A program made the position numbers and the translations under genes. Shown one piece after another: positions 17,185 through 25,599 of a DNA stretch of 25,621 bases. The stretch spans positions 1 to 25,621 of the forward strand of contig CAQPRV010000119.1 of assembly GCA_948857205.1 (NCBI GenBank), read 5' to 3'. This DNA is from an uncultured Clostridia bacterium. GTDB lineage: Bacteria > Bacillota > Clostridia > TANB77 > CAG-508. The notes under the pieces are model-generated. The model saw only the letters and a list, made by a program, of their open reading frames with translations. It did not search any database and was not told where the DNA came from. How positions within the stretch are numbered: position 1 is the stretch's first letter; every line of letters starts with the position of its first letter.

Positions 17185-18048
17185 ATGCAAGTAGATGAAA
17201 AATTTAATATAAAAAAGATATTAAAAGAAATTTTGGGAACGATACTAGGAGCTTTTATTATGGCTATTGGCGTTTCCTTATTTTTATTGCCAAATCAATT
17301 ATCAACAGGTGGAATCTCTGGTATAGCAACTATTTTATATTACTTATTTCAAATACCAATGGGAACTTCAATTTTAATAATTAATATACCATTATTTTTA
17401 TTGTCTGTATTTAAAATAGGTAAAAGGTTTTTTATAAAGTCTCTTGTAGGAACTATTAGTTTATCTTTTTTTATTGACTTATTAGATAAATTTGAACCTC
17501 TAACACAAGATAAGTTTTTGGCTTGTGTATATGGAGGAATTATAATTGGATTAGGTACTGCAATTTTATTTAAATTGTCTTCTTCTACTGGAGGTAGTGA
17601 TTTAATAAGTTTTATTGCTAAGAAATATAGACCAAGTATGGAACTTGGAAATACAGTTATTATGATTGATACTGTTATTGTCATTTTAAATATGATTTGT
17701 CTTAAACAAATAGAAATAGGTTTATATTCTGCTATTGCAATTTATTTAATGGGTAAGATTATTGATATTTTGTTTGAGGGTGTTCAGTTTACAAAACTTT
17801 TATTTATTGTTTCAGATAAAAATGTTGAGATTTCAAAAAGTATAGAACAGAAGATTAGAAGGGGTGTAACAGGAATTTATGGTAAAGGGATGTTTACTAA
17901 TCAAGATAGATTAATATTGATGTGTGCTGCAACCAGAAGGGATATTTCAAAAATAAAAGAAATAGCTAAAAAGATTGATCCTAATAGCTTTATTGTTATT
18001 ACAAATTCTAGAGAAGTTGTTGGACTTGGCTTTAAAGAGCAGATATAA
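17185..18048 (+). CDS. YitT family membrane protein with C-terminal DUF2179 domain
   Basis: A 287-residue integral membrane protein. About five or six hydrophobic segments fill residues 15-195, with family motifs NQLSTGGISGIA (residues 37-48) and FKLSSSTGGSDLIS. The soluble C-terminal DUF2179 domain (about 210-287) includes RRGVTGIYGKGMFTNQDRLILMCAATRRDI. YitT proteins are widespread in Firmicutes; transport or efflux is usually supposed, without a proven substrate. AAAGGTG at 17175 precedes the start. It follows the radical SAM gene by 40 nt on the same strand and converges on the GGDEF gene. Confidence 0.9.
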   Translation: MQVDEKFNIKKILKEILGTILGAFIMAIGVSLFLLPNQLSTGGISGIATILYYLFQIPMGTSILIINIPLFLLSVFKIGKRFFIKSLVGTISLSFFIDLLDKFEPLTQDKFLACVYGGIIIGLGTAILFKLSSSTGGSDLISFIAKKYRPSMELGNTVIMIDTVIVILNMICLKQIEIGLYSAIAIYLMGKIIDILFEGVQFTKLLFIVSDKNVEISKSIEQKIRRGVTGIYGKGMFTNQDRLILMCAATRRDISKIKEIAKKIDPNSFIVITNSREVVGLGFKEQI

Positions 18049-18120
18049 TTGTATAGATTAATTTGCGAAAAGAAAAATATTGTTTTAAATAACAAATTTA
18101 AGCTGATAAAATATTGTATA

Positions 18121-18217
18121 AAAAGGTTCTAATCTTTATTTTTGAGCTACTATATGGCATTTTTAACTTAATAAAATTTTTTAAAGTTATAGCAGTATAA
18201 AGATTCAGAACCCTTTT
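18121..18217. terminator. Large three-tier hairpin between convergent genes (bidirectional terminator or structured RNA)
   Basis: Outer arms AAAAGGTTCTAATCTTTAT (18121-18139) and 18197-18217 pair with two single-base bulges. A middle stem (CTACTATA with TATAGCAG, one mismatch) and an inner AACTT/AAGTT stem extend it. The 97-nt structure fills most of the gap between the YitT gene and the convergent GGDEF gene. It is larger than a usual terminator. Confidence 0.6.
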
Positions 18218-18238
18218 GATGAAAGCTTATATCTAAAA

Positions 18239-20155
18239 TTAATATTCTAAGTTTTTTCCACCAGCATTTTCTCTTGACTTGGAATTATATTCTGCTTCAT
18301 GTTCTAATAAATTATTGAAAACAATTGATATAAATTTCTTCTTTTGTTCTATATCAGTTGGATTCGGAATTTCTCTCAAATAATACTGAATAGGTTTATC
18401 AATTGATTTTTTAAAAGAAATTCTTTTAGTCATACTATCAAAAGTATCTTTTTTGATAACATCTTTCTTATAACTACATTTTTGCTTTAGAGTTTTAATA
18501 TATTGTAAGAAATTATCAACACTATTTGTTGGTAGATTATCACTAACTATACCAACAATTGGTAAAGGAGAGTTGGGATCTTCAGGATTATAAGTATTAT
18601 TAATATGTTGCAATTTTTTATTTAATTCAATTTGATTTGTTTTTTGAGTTTTATCAAGTAGAATTAAAATTTCTCCACCATTATAATCTATAAAGTAAGA
18701 AGTATCTCCTGAAAAAGTAAAAGCTTCTTTATTAAATTTTTTATTACTATATAATTGTTTTAATAAGGATGTAGTTTTAAGTATACGTTCATCTGTAACG
18801 TTATGACCATATGCAGTATTATTTGCTTTTATATCAAGCATGCTTAATACTAGTACTTGTAAATCGCATTTTTTTTCACATATTTCTTTTGCTAAATAAT
18901 GTTTAAGATAAAATTTATTTAGTTCACCACTATTTTTATTGTGTGTTAAATAGTTAATTAAAGTAGTTATAAATTCATCCATTTGTAATAGTTTTTCAGT
19001 ATCAATAGTTTCTAAATTAATATTATTTGTTAGAAATAAGTGGACGAGAGAAACTATATTAGAATTAGCAATTAAAGCTTTACTTTCAAAATCAGTTTCT
19101 TCATTTAATTCCATATTAATATTAAAGGTTTCTTTAGCATTTTTTGTGTCTTTTGGTAAAGATATATTTTTTTCTAGAGCATCTATAAAAGTATCAATCA
19201 TAAAAAATACTTCTTTTTTGTAGTCTTTTATTTCATATATAAATTTATCTGAAGGTCTAAGGTCTGATAAATGATTATCTATTGCAGTTTTAACAAGAAT
19301 ATTTAATTTTTCCCAAGGATTATTTTCATTTTTATTAAGTAGAGCTATTTCTCTTGAATTTTTCTGTTTTATGACCTCTTGATCTGTTAAATGCTCTAAT
19401 TTTCTAATGTCTGCTATTGTAGAATCAGATACACTTGTAGTTATAGAAATACATAAAGGTGAGATTAAAGCTTTTATTTTGTTATTTAGTTCATTTTCAT
19501 AAGTTTTTATTTGTTCTGAAGTTAAAGATTGATTTAGTATTATACTAAAATAAGAAGAGTCTATTTTTGTTATTGTTGCGTTTTGAGGTAATGTACTTTT
19601 TAGATATTTTTGAATTTTGTTTAGTGATTTATCATAGGCTTCTTGCCCATAGATTTCTTTTATTTTTTGAAGCTCTTGTAAATTTGCATCTAAATAAGAC
19701 AAATTATTATGGATGTTTTTATTAGACTCTGTTAATGATATTGAAATATTATTTAGATTTTTTGAAAATTCTTTTAATTTGTTTTTTAGTTTATTTACAT
19801 ATATTTTTGTTTTTTCAATGTCTAGTTCTGGACATATTATTGTTGCTTCATCTCCTCCTATTCTTGATATATATGCATTTTTTGGAAAGGCTTCTCTTAA
19901 TATTTTATGTCCTATTTCTAAGGCTATGTCTCCAGCTTGATTTCCAAAGGTGTCATTTATTTTTTTTATTTTGTTAAAGTCCCCATACATGTAGGAATAT
20001 TTCTTTTCTTTGTTGTTGAATAGGTTTAAAAAGATGTTTCTATAATATTCTTTTGAATATATTTGTAGTTTAGGATAATCAGGATATATAAAGTTGTTTA
20101 GATTGTTTTTGGTTGTATTTAATTTTTTTATTATTTTATGTCTTTTTTCTTCCAT
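18239..20155 (-). CDS. Cytosolic protein with three GGDEF-like domains, two degenerate
   Basis: A 638-residue protein without signal peptide or membrane helix. Domain 1 (about 54-142) has YGDFNKIKKINDTFGNQAGD and IGGDEA (99-104), close to a diguanylate cyclase site except for Ala in place of the final Phe. It lacks an RxxD inhibitory site. Domain 2 (about 153-240) copies the same layout (LQKIKEIYGQEAYDKSLNKI), but IDSSYF (198-203) replaces GGDEF. Domain 3 (about 433-560) has DIKANNTAYGHNVTDERIL (441-459) and NGGEILILL, with one residue missing from the signature. Only domain 1 could plausibly make c-di-GMP; the others may bind nucleotides or act structurally. The start is the ATG at 20155, since AGGTG lies 9 nt upstream; the in-frame GTG at 20167 overlaps that site. 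No EAL domain is present. Confidence 0.85.
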   Translation of the reverse strand: MEEKRHKIIKKLNTTKNNLNNFIYPDYPKLQIYSKEYYRNIFLNLFNNKEKKYSYMYGDFNKIKKINDTFGNQAGDIALEIGHKILREAFPKNAYISRIGGDEATIICPELDIEKTKIYVNKLKNKLKEFSKNLNNISISLTESNKNIHNNLSYLDANLQELQKIKEIYGQEAYDKSLNKIQKYLKSTLPQNATITKIDSSYFSIILNQSLTSEQIKTYENELNNKIKALISPLCISITTSVSDSTIADIRKLEHLTDQEVIKQKNSREIALLNKNENNPWEKLNILVKTAIDNHLSDLRPSDKFIYEIKDYKKEVFFMIDTFIDALEKNISLPKDTKNAKETFNINMELNEETDFESKALIANSNIVSLVHLFLTNNINLETIDTEKLLQMDEFITTLINYLTHNKNSGELNKFYLKHYLAKEICEKKCDLQVLVLSMLDIKANNTAYGHNVTDERILKTTSLLKQLYSNKKFNKEAFTFSGDTSYFIDYNGGEILILLDKTQKTNQIELNKKLQHINNTYNPEDPNSPLPIVGIVSDNLPTNSVDNFLQYIKTLKQKCSYKKDVIKKDTFDSMTKRISFKKSIDKPIQYYLREIPNPTDIEQKKKFISIVFNNLLEHEAEYNSKSRENAGGKNLEY

Positions 20156-20175
20156 AATTTTATTCACCTATTTGT

Positions 20176-20204
20176 ATTATAAGACTAGAGTTTTAAATAG
20201 TCAA
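20176..20204 (-). promoter_or_regulatory. Sigma-A-type promoter of the multi-GGDEF gene
   Basis: Read on the - strand: TTGACT (20204-20199), a 17-nt spacer and a consensus TATAAT (20181-20176), 20 nt upstream of the ATG at 20155. The end of repeat family B copy 2 (20214) lies 9 nt upstream of the -35 box. Confidence 0.75.
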
Positions 20205-20213
20205 ATTAATTAT

Positions 20214-20414
20214 AGCAATCGCTTAAAGTTTTAATTATTTATTTGTTAATAATTATTTAATTAAAAATAGCGCGAGAAAGATTATAATTATTTATTTTTG
20301 AGTGACTCTGGGGTAACCGTTCCAAAATTCTTAGAAAAGTTAGAAAACTTTTCTATAGAATTTTGAGAATGGGGCAACGAAAACAATAAATAATTAAAAC
20401 TTTAAGCGATTGCC
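20214..20414. repeat. Palindromic MITE-like repeat family B, copy 2 (201 bp, internal deletion)
   Basis: Bases 20214-20414 align end to end with 15051-15300. The central part, from GGGGTAACCGTTCC through GGGGCAACGAAAAC, is identical. A 49-bp block present in copy 1 (15234-15282) is missing. In copy 1 that block is bounded by two AAATAATTA direct repeats, of which copy 2 keeps one. The terminal inverted repeats remain, about 29 bp after the first base, because the inner arm replaces the lost part. Substitutions in the arms include a paired change (left arm A to G, right arm T to C). Confidence 0.9.
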
Positions 20415-20626
20415 ATAAAAATTAATATGCAATTGTACAGAGAAATAAAATTTAATGAAAGAATGATAAAGGAAAATGTGGTAGCACATATATTAGTAAC
20501 ATTTGAAAATAAATCATACTTTTACTAATGTAGTGTTATAATTGAGATTGATAGAAGCCATTTTATTGTAAAAAAATGTATTTTATAGTAGAATGCTATC
20601 AAATAATTATAATTAGGATAGTAAAT

Positions 20627-20785
20627 ATGATGGGAAAATTAATAAAAGAAATAAAACAATTTAATGAAGAAAGAGATTGGGATAAATTTCATTCACCAGA
20701 AGACTTAGAAAAGTCAATTTCAATTGAAGCTGAAGAACTATTAGAATGTTTTCAATGGGATAGTGAAAATTATAATAAGTTATAA
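20627..20785 (+). pseudogene. Truncated MazG-like nucleotide pyrophosphohydrolase
   Basis: The 52-residue frame encodes only the N-terminal part of a MazG-like (dCTPase/RS21-C6-type) protein: KEIKQFNEERDWDKFHSPEDL, then SISIEAEELLECFQW. The two Glu of EAEELLE are metal ligands of the family. It stops after DSENYNKL, before the ELADV-type second metal-binding helix, and I find no continuation in any frame before ftsY. Intact members are about 100 residues, so this is probably a remnant; a short functional form cannot be excluded. The ribosome site is weak (AGGATAG). The frame is open further upstream to an ATG at 20576, but that part does not resemble the family. Bases 20415-20575 hold nothing I recognise. 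Confidence 0.7.
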
Positions 20786-20873
20786 ACATAGAGATAGAAA
20801 AAAAGTAGGGGAATAAAATTATAAAAGTATCATAAGTACTAGTCAAATTAACGTGAGCTATTGTCATAAAGGG

Positions 20874-20902
20874 TATACATTTATTTAGATATGTGTTATA
20901 AT
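20874..20902 (+). promoter_or_regulatory. Extended -10 promoter of ftsY
   Basis: TGT immediately before a consensus TATAAT (20897-20902) gives an extended -10. A weak -35, TATACA (20874-20879), lies 17 nt upstream. The ftsY start is 45 nt downstream. Confidence 0.6.
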
Positions 20903-20947
20903 AGCAATATCAAAAAATAAAAGAATAAATAACTAAGGAGATAAAAA

Positions 20948-21853
20948 ATGGGATTTTTTGAAAAGCTAAAAAATGGGATGAATAAAACTAAGACATCCTT
21001 CGATGAAAAAATAAGTAATGTATTCAGTAGTTTTAAAAAGGTAGACGAAGATTTTTTAGAAGAATTAGAAGAAATACTAATAATGTCAGATGTAGGAATG
21101 GAAACATCAATAAAAATAATAGAAAACCTAAGAAATAGATTAAAAAGGGAAAAAATACAAAATGAAGATGATGTGAAGCAATCATTAAGAGAGGAAATGC
21201 AAAAGATACTAGATGTCACAGATATAAATCTACACTTAAATACAAAACCGTCAGTAATACTAGTAGTTGGAGTTAATGGAGTAGGAAAAACTACGTCAAT
21301 AGGGAAAATAGCAAACCGAATAGCAAAAGATGGCAAAAAAGTAGTAATAGCTGCTGCAGACACTTTCAGGGCAGCAGCAGTAGAACAACTTGAAATATGG
21401 GCAAACCGTTCAGGAGCTGACATAGTAAAAAGAGCAGAAGGTATAGATCCTGCATCTGTTGTGTATGATGCAATAAAAATAACAAAGGAAAAAGGAGCAG
21501 ATGTATTAATAGTAGATACAGCAGGGAGATTACACAATAAAAAGTATTTAATGGATGAGTTAAATAAAATACAAAAAGTTATAAACAGAGAAATGGAAGA
21601 AGCTGATAGAGAGGTATTATTAGTAATAGATGGAACAACAGGTCAAAATGCTATTTCGCAAGTAAAAGCATTTAAAGAAGAAACAGATATAACAGGATTA
21701 ATTTTAACAAAATTAGATGGTACAGCAAAAGGTGGAGTAGTAATTGGAATAGTAGAGGAAAATAAAATACCAGTAAAATTTATAGGTATTGGAGAACAAA
21801 TTGATGATATGGAAATATTCAATTCAAAAGATTTTATAAGAGCAATTATATAA
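20948..21853 (+). CDS. ftsY: Signal recognition particle receptor FtsY
   Basis: A 301-residue SRP GTPase that docks ribosome-nascent chain-SRP complexes at the membrane. The N-terminal helical N domain (about 15-90) is followed by the NG GTPase: G1 GVNGVGKTT (108-116), AADTFRAAAVEQL (about 136-148), G3 DTAGR (190-194), G4 TKLD (254-257), then GTAKGGVVIGI and a GIGEQIDDMEIF end. The acidic A domain of E. coli FtsY is missing, as is usual in Firmicutes. AAGGAG lies before the ATG. The UPF0182 gene starts 33 nt after the stop on the same strand. smc, a frequent upstream partner, is not present here. Confidence 0.97.
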   Translation: MGFFEKLKNGMNKTKTSFDEKISNVFSSFKKVDEDFLEELEEILIMSDVGMETSIKIIENLRNRLKREKIQNEDDVKQSLREEMQKILDVTDINLHLNTKPSVILVVGVNGVGKTTSIGKIANRIAKDGKKVVIAAADTFRAAAVEQLEIWANRSGADIVKRAEGIDPASVVYDAIKITKEKGADVLIVDTAGRLHNKKYLMDELNKIQKVINREMEEADREVLLVIDGTTGQNAISQVKAFKEETDITGLILTKLDGTAKGGVVIGIVEENKIPVKFIGIGEQIDDMEIFNSKDFIRAII

Positions 21854-21886
21854 ATTATTAGTTAATAAATTTAATAGGAGGTTGAA

Positions 21887-24811
21887 ATGGCAGAAAATAA
21901 CAAAAGTGAAAGTCAGAAAGATATAGTAAATTCAATAAATGAAATAAAACAAGAAACAATAATTGATACTGCTAATACAAAAGAAACCAAAAAAATAAAT
22001 AAGTGCAAAAAAAGCAAAACTAGAATGATTGCAGTACTAATATTTATAATAGTACTAGCAATAATTAATTATGTTAGTTTACGAGGAAGTTATTTAGAAT
22101 ATTTAGAAATGGGCGAACAATATATAAAGATATTCGAAACAAATCTAATATATAAATATTCCATTATCATAGTTAATTTTGTTATATTATATTCTATAAT
22201 ATATATGGTAAATAGAGGAATAAAAAAAGGTTTGAAGCCATTTTTCGAAAAAGAAAAAAAAGAAATGCCAAAATTATTAAATAAATCATTAGCTTTAGTA
22301 ATATCAGTAATTATAAGTATTTTTGTTTCTTCAATATTTGTGCAAAAAATAATGTTGTTGATAAATTGTACATCATTTGGAATACAAGATAATATATTTA
22401 ATATGGATATTTCATATTATTTCTTCCAAAAACCAGTTATAGAAAGTATGACAATATATATTATAACTTTAATTATTGGGATTTCAATATATATGGCATT
22501 ATATCATGTTATAATATTTAATAGGTTTTTTGATGGAATAGATGGAAAGATGTTAAAAGAAAGTCTATTTATGAGAAAATTGCTAAGAAATATTTTATTT
22601 ACAATAATAGGAATTGCATTTATAACAATTGTAAATACACAAGACATTTTATTTGGAAAAATATTAACAATAAATGATGATATAGATATAATAGGGGCAG
22701 GAATTACAGAATCAACTGTAAAGTTATGGGGGTATGTAGTATTTGCAATTCTTTTAGTTATTATTGCATATAAGTCAATAAAATTTTTTAAAGAAGGCAA
22801 GACAAGTAAAGTATTAAGAAATATTGCAATTATACCATCATATTTAGTAATATTATTTTTTGTAATGGTTGGTTTTGATTTAATATTTGTTAACTCAAAT
22901 GAATTGGATAAGGAAAAATATAATATTGCAGAAAATATTAAAAACACTAAAAATGCATATAATCTAAATATTGAAGAAAGAAATATAGAAAATTCTGGAA
23001 CAATTACAAATGAAGAAGTAAATGAAAATAATAATGTAATTAAAAATATACCAATCATCAGCAAAGATGCAGTAATTAAAACACTAGAAAATAATCAAAC
23101 AAATACAGGATATTTTTCATATAGAAATGCAAATCTAGCAGAATACAATATAAATGGACAAAATCAATTAGTGTATATTTCACCAAGAGAAATTACGAAT
23201 TCTGGAAGAACTTACAATAACAAAACATATGAATATACACATGGTATGGGACAAATAATAGTATCTGCTACAGAAAGCACAGATATAGGAAATGTAGAGT
23301 ATATTCAAAAAGAAATATCAGGAAAAGATGAAAAGGTTAAAGTTATTCAACCAAGAATGTATTTTGGTATTGGAAATAAAGAAACAATAGCAACAAATGT
23401 AAAAAATAAACAAGAATATGATTATACAGATGAAAAAGGAAAAGATTATACATCAATATATGATGGAAAAGCAGGATTAAAATTAGGCTTTTTAGATAGA
23501 TTGATTTTAGGAATAACAAAAGGAGATATTAATTTAGCATTTTCAAGTGAAATTACAAATGATAGTAAGATATTAATTAATAGAGATATAATTTCTAGGG
23601 CTAAAAAGGCAATGCCATATTTAATATATGATGAAAAACCATATACAGTAATCACAAAGGAAGGAAGAATTGTATGGGTTATAGATGCCTATACAGTTTC
23701 AAGTAATTATCCATATTCGCAATATACAAATATACAACATAATGGAATAAAAGAGAATATCAATTACATAAGAAACTCTGTTAAGGTGCTTATTGATAGT
23801 TATGATGGAACAATGTCATTTTATATTACAGATAGAACAGATCCAATAGCAATGGCATATAGAAATATATATAAAACCTTATTTGTTAATTTAGACGAAG
23901 AAATCCCACAAGACATATCTAGTCATTTTATATATCCAGAATTATTATATAATGTACAATCAGAAGTTTTGAAAGTATATCATAATGTAAAACCTGATGT
24001 ATTATATAGAGCAGATGATTTATGGGATATAGCAAAATATAATAGTATAAAGTCATCTAAATCAGTAGGAACATATATGAAACCATATTATACAATGTTA
24101 AAAACAAATGATGGAGAAAAATTTGGATTAGTTCAAATTTATACACCTAATGAAAAACAAAATTTGATTTCCTATCTAGTAGGAAATACAAATGGTATTT
24201 CTAATGAGTTAAAGTTATATAAATTTTCTGCAGATAGTAATATTGTTGGTCCAATGCAATTAGATAAGCAAATAGAGGAAGATGAAGCAATATCAAGTGA
24301 GCTAGAAATACTAAATACAACTGGAACAAAATTAACAAAACAAATGATAGTTGTTCCAATTGAAAATACTTTATTATATGTTGAGCCAATTTATCAAACT
24401 ATGTTAAATGAATCTGAAATTCCTGTTTTAAAGAAAGTTGTAGTAGCATCAGGTAATAAAGTTGCTATTGGAGATACATTAAATAAAGCATTAGAAAATT
24501 TACTTTCTAAATATGCAGTTGATATAGAAGTCGAAAATACAGAAGATGTAGAGGGATTAATTGAGACTATTATTAAAACTAATAAAAACTTAACAGATTC
24601 TACTAATAAAAGTGACTGGGAAATGATGGGAAAAGATGTAAAAAAACTTCAAGAGTTAATTCAGACTTTGGAACATGTAAAAGAAAAAGAGGATAAGAAA
24701 AAACAAGAATTAAATAAAAGTAATACTGATTCTACAAATACAGTAAATGATATGACTAATAGTAATATTAATTTAAATAATATTATTGTAAATATGAATG
24801 TAAATGAATAA
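21887..24811 (+). CDS. UPF0182 family membrane protein
   Basis: A 974-residue protein with a polar cytoplasmic N-tail (1-45) and seven membrane segments at about 46-66, 90-109, 134-156, 186-212, 232-250, 281-300 and 311-335. A large extracytoplasmic part (about 336-880) carries UPF0182 marks: YEYTHGMGQIIVSATE, QPRMYFGIGN, the KPYTVITKEGRIVWVIDAYT and SYPYS-like stretch, NSVKVLIDSYDGTMSFYI, and the HFIYPELLYNVQSEVL plus YHNVKPDVLY region. The last ~90 residues are a Lys/Glu coiled-coil-like stretch and an Asn/Thr-rich tail. The family has no established function. AGGAGG at 21877 gives a strong ribosome site. It lies 33 nt after ftsY and is closed by a terminator at 24819. Length is slightly above the family norm because of the tails. 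Confidence 0.9.
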   Translation: MAENNKSESQKDIVNSINEIKQETIIDTANTKETKKINKCKKSKTRMIAVLIFIIVLAIINYVSLRGSYLEYLEMGEQYIKIFETNLIYKYSIIIVNFVILYSIIYMVNRGIKKGLKPFFEKEKKEMPKLLNKSLALVISVIISIFVSSIFVQKIMLLINCTSFGIQDNIFNMDISYYFFQKPVIESMTIYIITLIIGISIYMALYHVIIFNRFFDGIDGKMLKESLFMRKLLRNILFTIIGIAFITIVNTQDILFGKILTINDDIDIIGAGITESTVKLWGYVVFAILLVIIAYKSIKFFKEGKTSKVLRNIAIIPSYLVILFFVMVGFDLIFVNSNELDKEKYNIAENIKNTKNAYNLNIEERNIENSGTITNEEVNENNNVIKNIPIISKDAVIKTLENNQTNTGYFSYRNANLAEYNINGQNQLVYISPREITNSGRTYNNKTYEYTHGMGQIIVSATESTDIGNVEYIQKEISGKDEKVKVIQPRMYFGIGNKETIATNVKNKQEYDYTDEKGKDYTSIYDGKAGLKLGFLDRLILGITKGDINLAFSSEITNDSKILINRDIISRAKKAMPYLIYDEKPYTVITKEGRIVWVIDAYTVSSNYPYSQYTNIQHNGIKENINYIRNSVKVLIDSYDGTMSFYITDRTDPIAMAYRNIYKTLFVNLDEEIPQDISSHFIYPELLYNVQSEVLKVYHNVKPDVLYRADDLWDIAKYNSIKSSKSVGTYMKPYYTMLKTNDGEKFGLVQIYTPNEKQNLISYLVGNTNGISNELKLYKFSADSNIVGPMQLDKQIEEDEAISSELEILNTTGTKLTKQMIVVPIENTLLYVEPIYQTMLNESEIPVLKKVVVASGNKVAIGDTLNKALENLLSKYAVDIEVENTEDVEGLIETIIKTNKNLTDSTNKSDWEMMGKDVKKLQELIQTLEHVKEKEDKKKQELNKSNTDSTNTVNDMTNSNINLNNIIVNMNVNE

Positions 24812-24818
24812 AATGTAG

Positions 24819-24853
24819 AAAAAAATCCACTATAGTATTAGGTGGATTTTTTT
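24819..24853 (+). terminator. Intrinsic terminator after the UPF0182 gene
   Basis: AAAAAATCCAC (24820-24830) pairs perfectly with GTGGATTTTTT (24842-24852) across an 11-nt loop, with a run of T at the 3' side. It begins 8 nt after the stop codon. Confidence 0.85.
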
Positions 24854-24885
24854 AATTATATTATACATATAAAAATAAGACATAC

Positions 24886-24914
24886 ATAAATTTATATTAA
24901 AAATATAAATTTAT
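24886..24914. repeat. 13-bp perfect AT-only inverted repeat upstream of the DUF5665 gene
   Basis: ATAAATTTATATT (24886-24898) and its complement (24902-24914) are separated by AAA. It lies 33 nt before the start codon at 24948. It could be an operator, but A+T-only palindromes arise easily in DNA of this composition. Confidence 0.4.
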
Positions 24915-24947
24915 ATCTGCCATTATCCTATATTAGTGAGGATTTAT

Positions 24948-25235
24948 ATGTTAAGAAAAAAGAGATTTAATATTTTAAATCAGTCAGTTGAAGAGCTTAC
25001 TAAGATCTTGCAAGAAGGAAATTTGATTGAATTATCTTATATTTTGGGAAATAGAAAAGAAATTATTAAAAGAAATTTAATTGCAGGTATTTTTAGAGGT
25101 GTAGGTATTGGGATAGGTGTTACAATTATAACAGCTCTTTTAGTTATGCTATTACAAAAAATTGTTACACTTAATATTCCTATTATTGGTGAATATATTG
25201 CAGATGTAGTAGAAATTGTAGAAAAGAGTAGGTAA
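24948..25235 (+). CDS. DUF5665 small membrane protein
   Basis: A 95-residue protein. Residues 1-48 are basic and helical (KKRFNILNQSVEELTKILQ). NLIAGIFRGVGIGIGVTIITALLVMLLQKIV (about 44-74) is one membrane span with a glycine-rich entry, followed by LNIPIIGEYIADVVEIVEKS. The RNLIAGI.RG.G and L..PIIG..IA..V pattern matches DUF5665 proteins, found in Clostridia and related Firmicutes and of unknown function. The start is the ATG at 24948, with GTGAGGA 5 nt upstream; the in-frame GTG at 24936 lies in that ribosome site. Confidence 0.82.
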   Translation: MLRKKRFNILNQSVEELTKILQEGNLIELSYILGNRKEIIKRNLIAGIFRGVGIGIGVTIITALLVMLLQKIVTLNIPIIGEYIADVVEIVEKSR

Positions 25236-25522
25236 TACATTATTATTAAAAAAATAATAAATATAAATAACTTAATTTAAGATTTATAGTAAATATTTTT
25301 AAATTTTATACTATTATAATTATGGATCTTTTGGAGGTGAATCTTCTAAAGCCATTTCGTTATTAACAATAATTTCAATTTCTTCTTTAATTATTTTCAT
25401 ATTGGTACATTTTCTATAGTTACTACTTAAGACATTATCATAAATTAATCATAATTAAATACAAAAAACTTATTTAACTATGTCAATAACTTTAGAAAAT
25501 GTCCCAAAAATTTCTGAACATT

Positions 25523-25548
25523 AACGGAAAAAATATTTTCCGTTTTGC
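25523..25548 (+). terminator. Possible small terminator hairpin
   Basis: AACGGAAAA (25523-25531) pairs with TTTTCCGTT (25536-25544) around a 4-nt loop. The following T-run is short and the nearest upstream gene ends at 25235, so the role is uncertain. Confidence 0.35.
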
Positions 25549-25555
25549 ATATAAT

Positions 25556-25599
25556 CTAAAGTCTGTTTTCGCTCGCCACGTGGCAGGCTCCAGATTTAG
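25556..25599. repeat. GC-rich palindromic hairpin at the window end
   Basis: Outer arms CTAAA(G)TCTG (25556-25565) and CAGATTTAG (25591-25599) enclose a GC-rich core with the perfect palindrome GCCACGTGGC (25575-25584). The composition is sharply different from the flanks. It may be a structured RNA or the edge of another repeat element. Confidence 0.45.

Noticed and set aside
20896..21537. 213-codon frame antisense to ftsY
   Set aside because: ftsY on the + strand is certain from its GTPase motifs. The antisense frame is a by-product of its codon use.
25320..25400. 26-codon frame on the - strand (MKIIKEEIEIIVNNEM..)
   Set aside because: It has no ribosome site, is very short, and no homologue is known to me. 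It could be a remnant, but nothing supports it.
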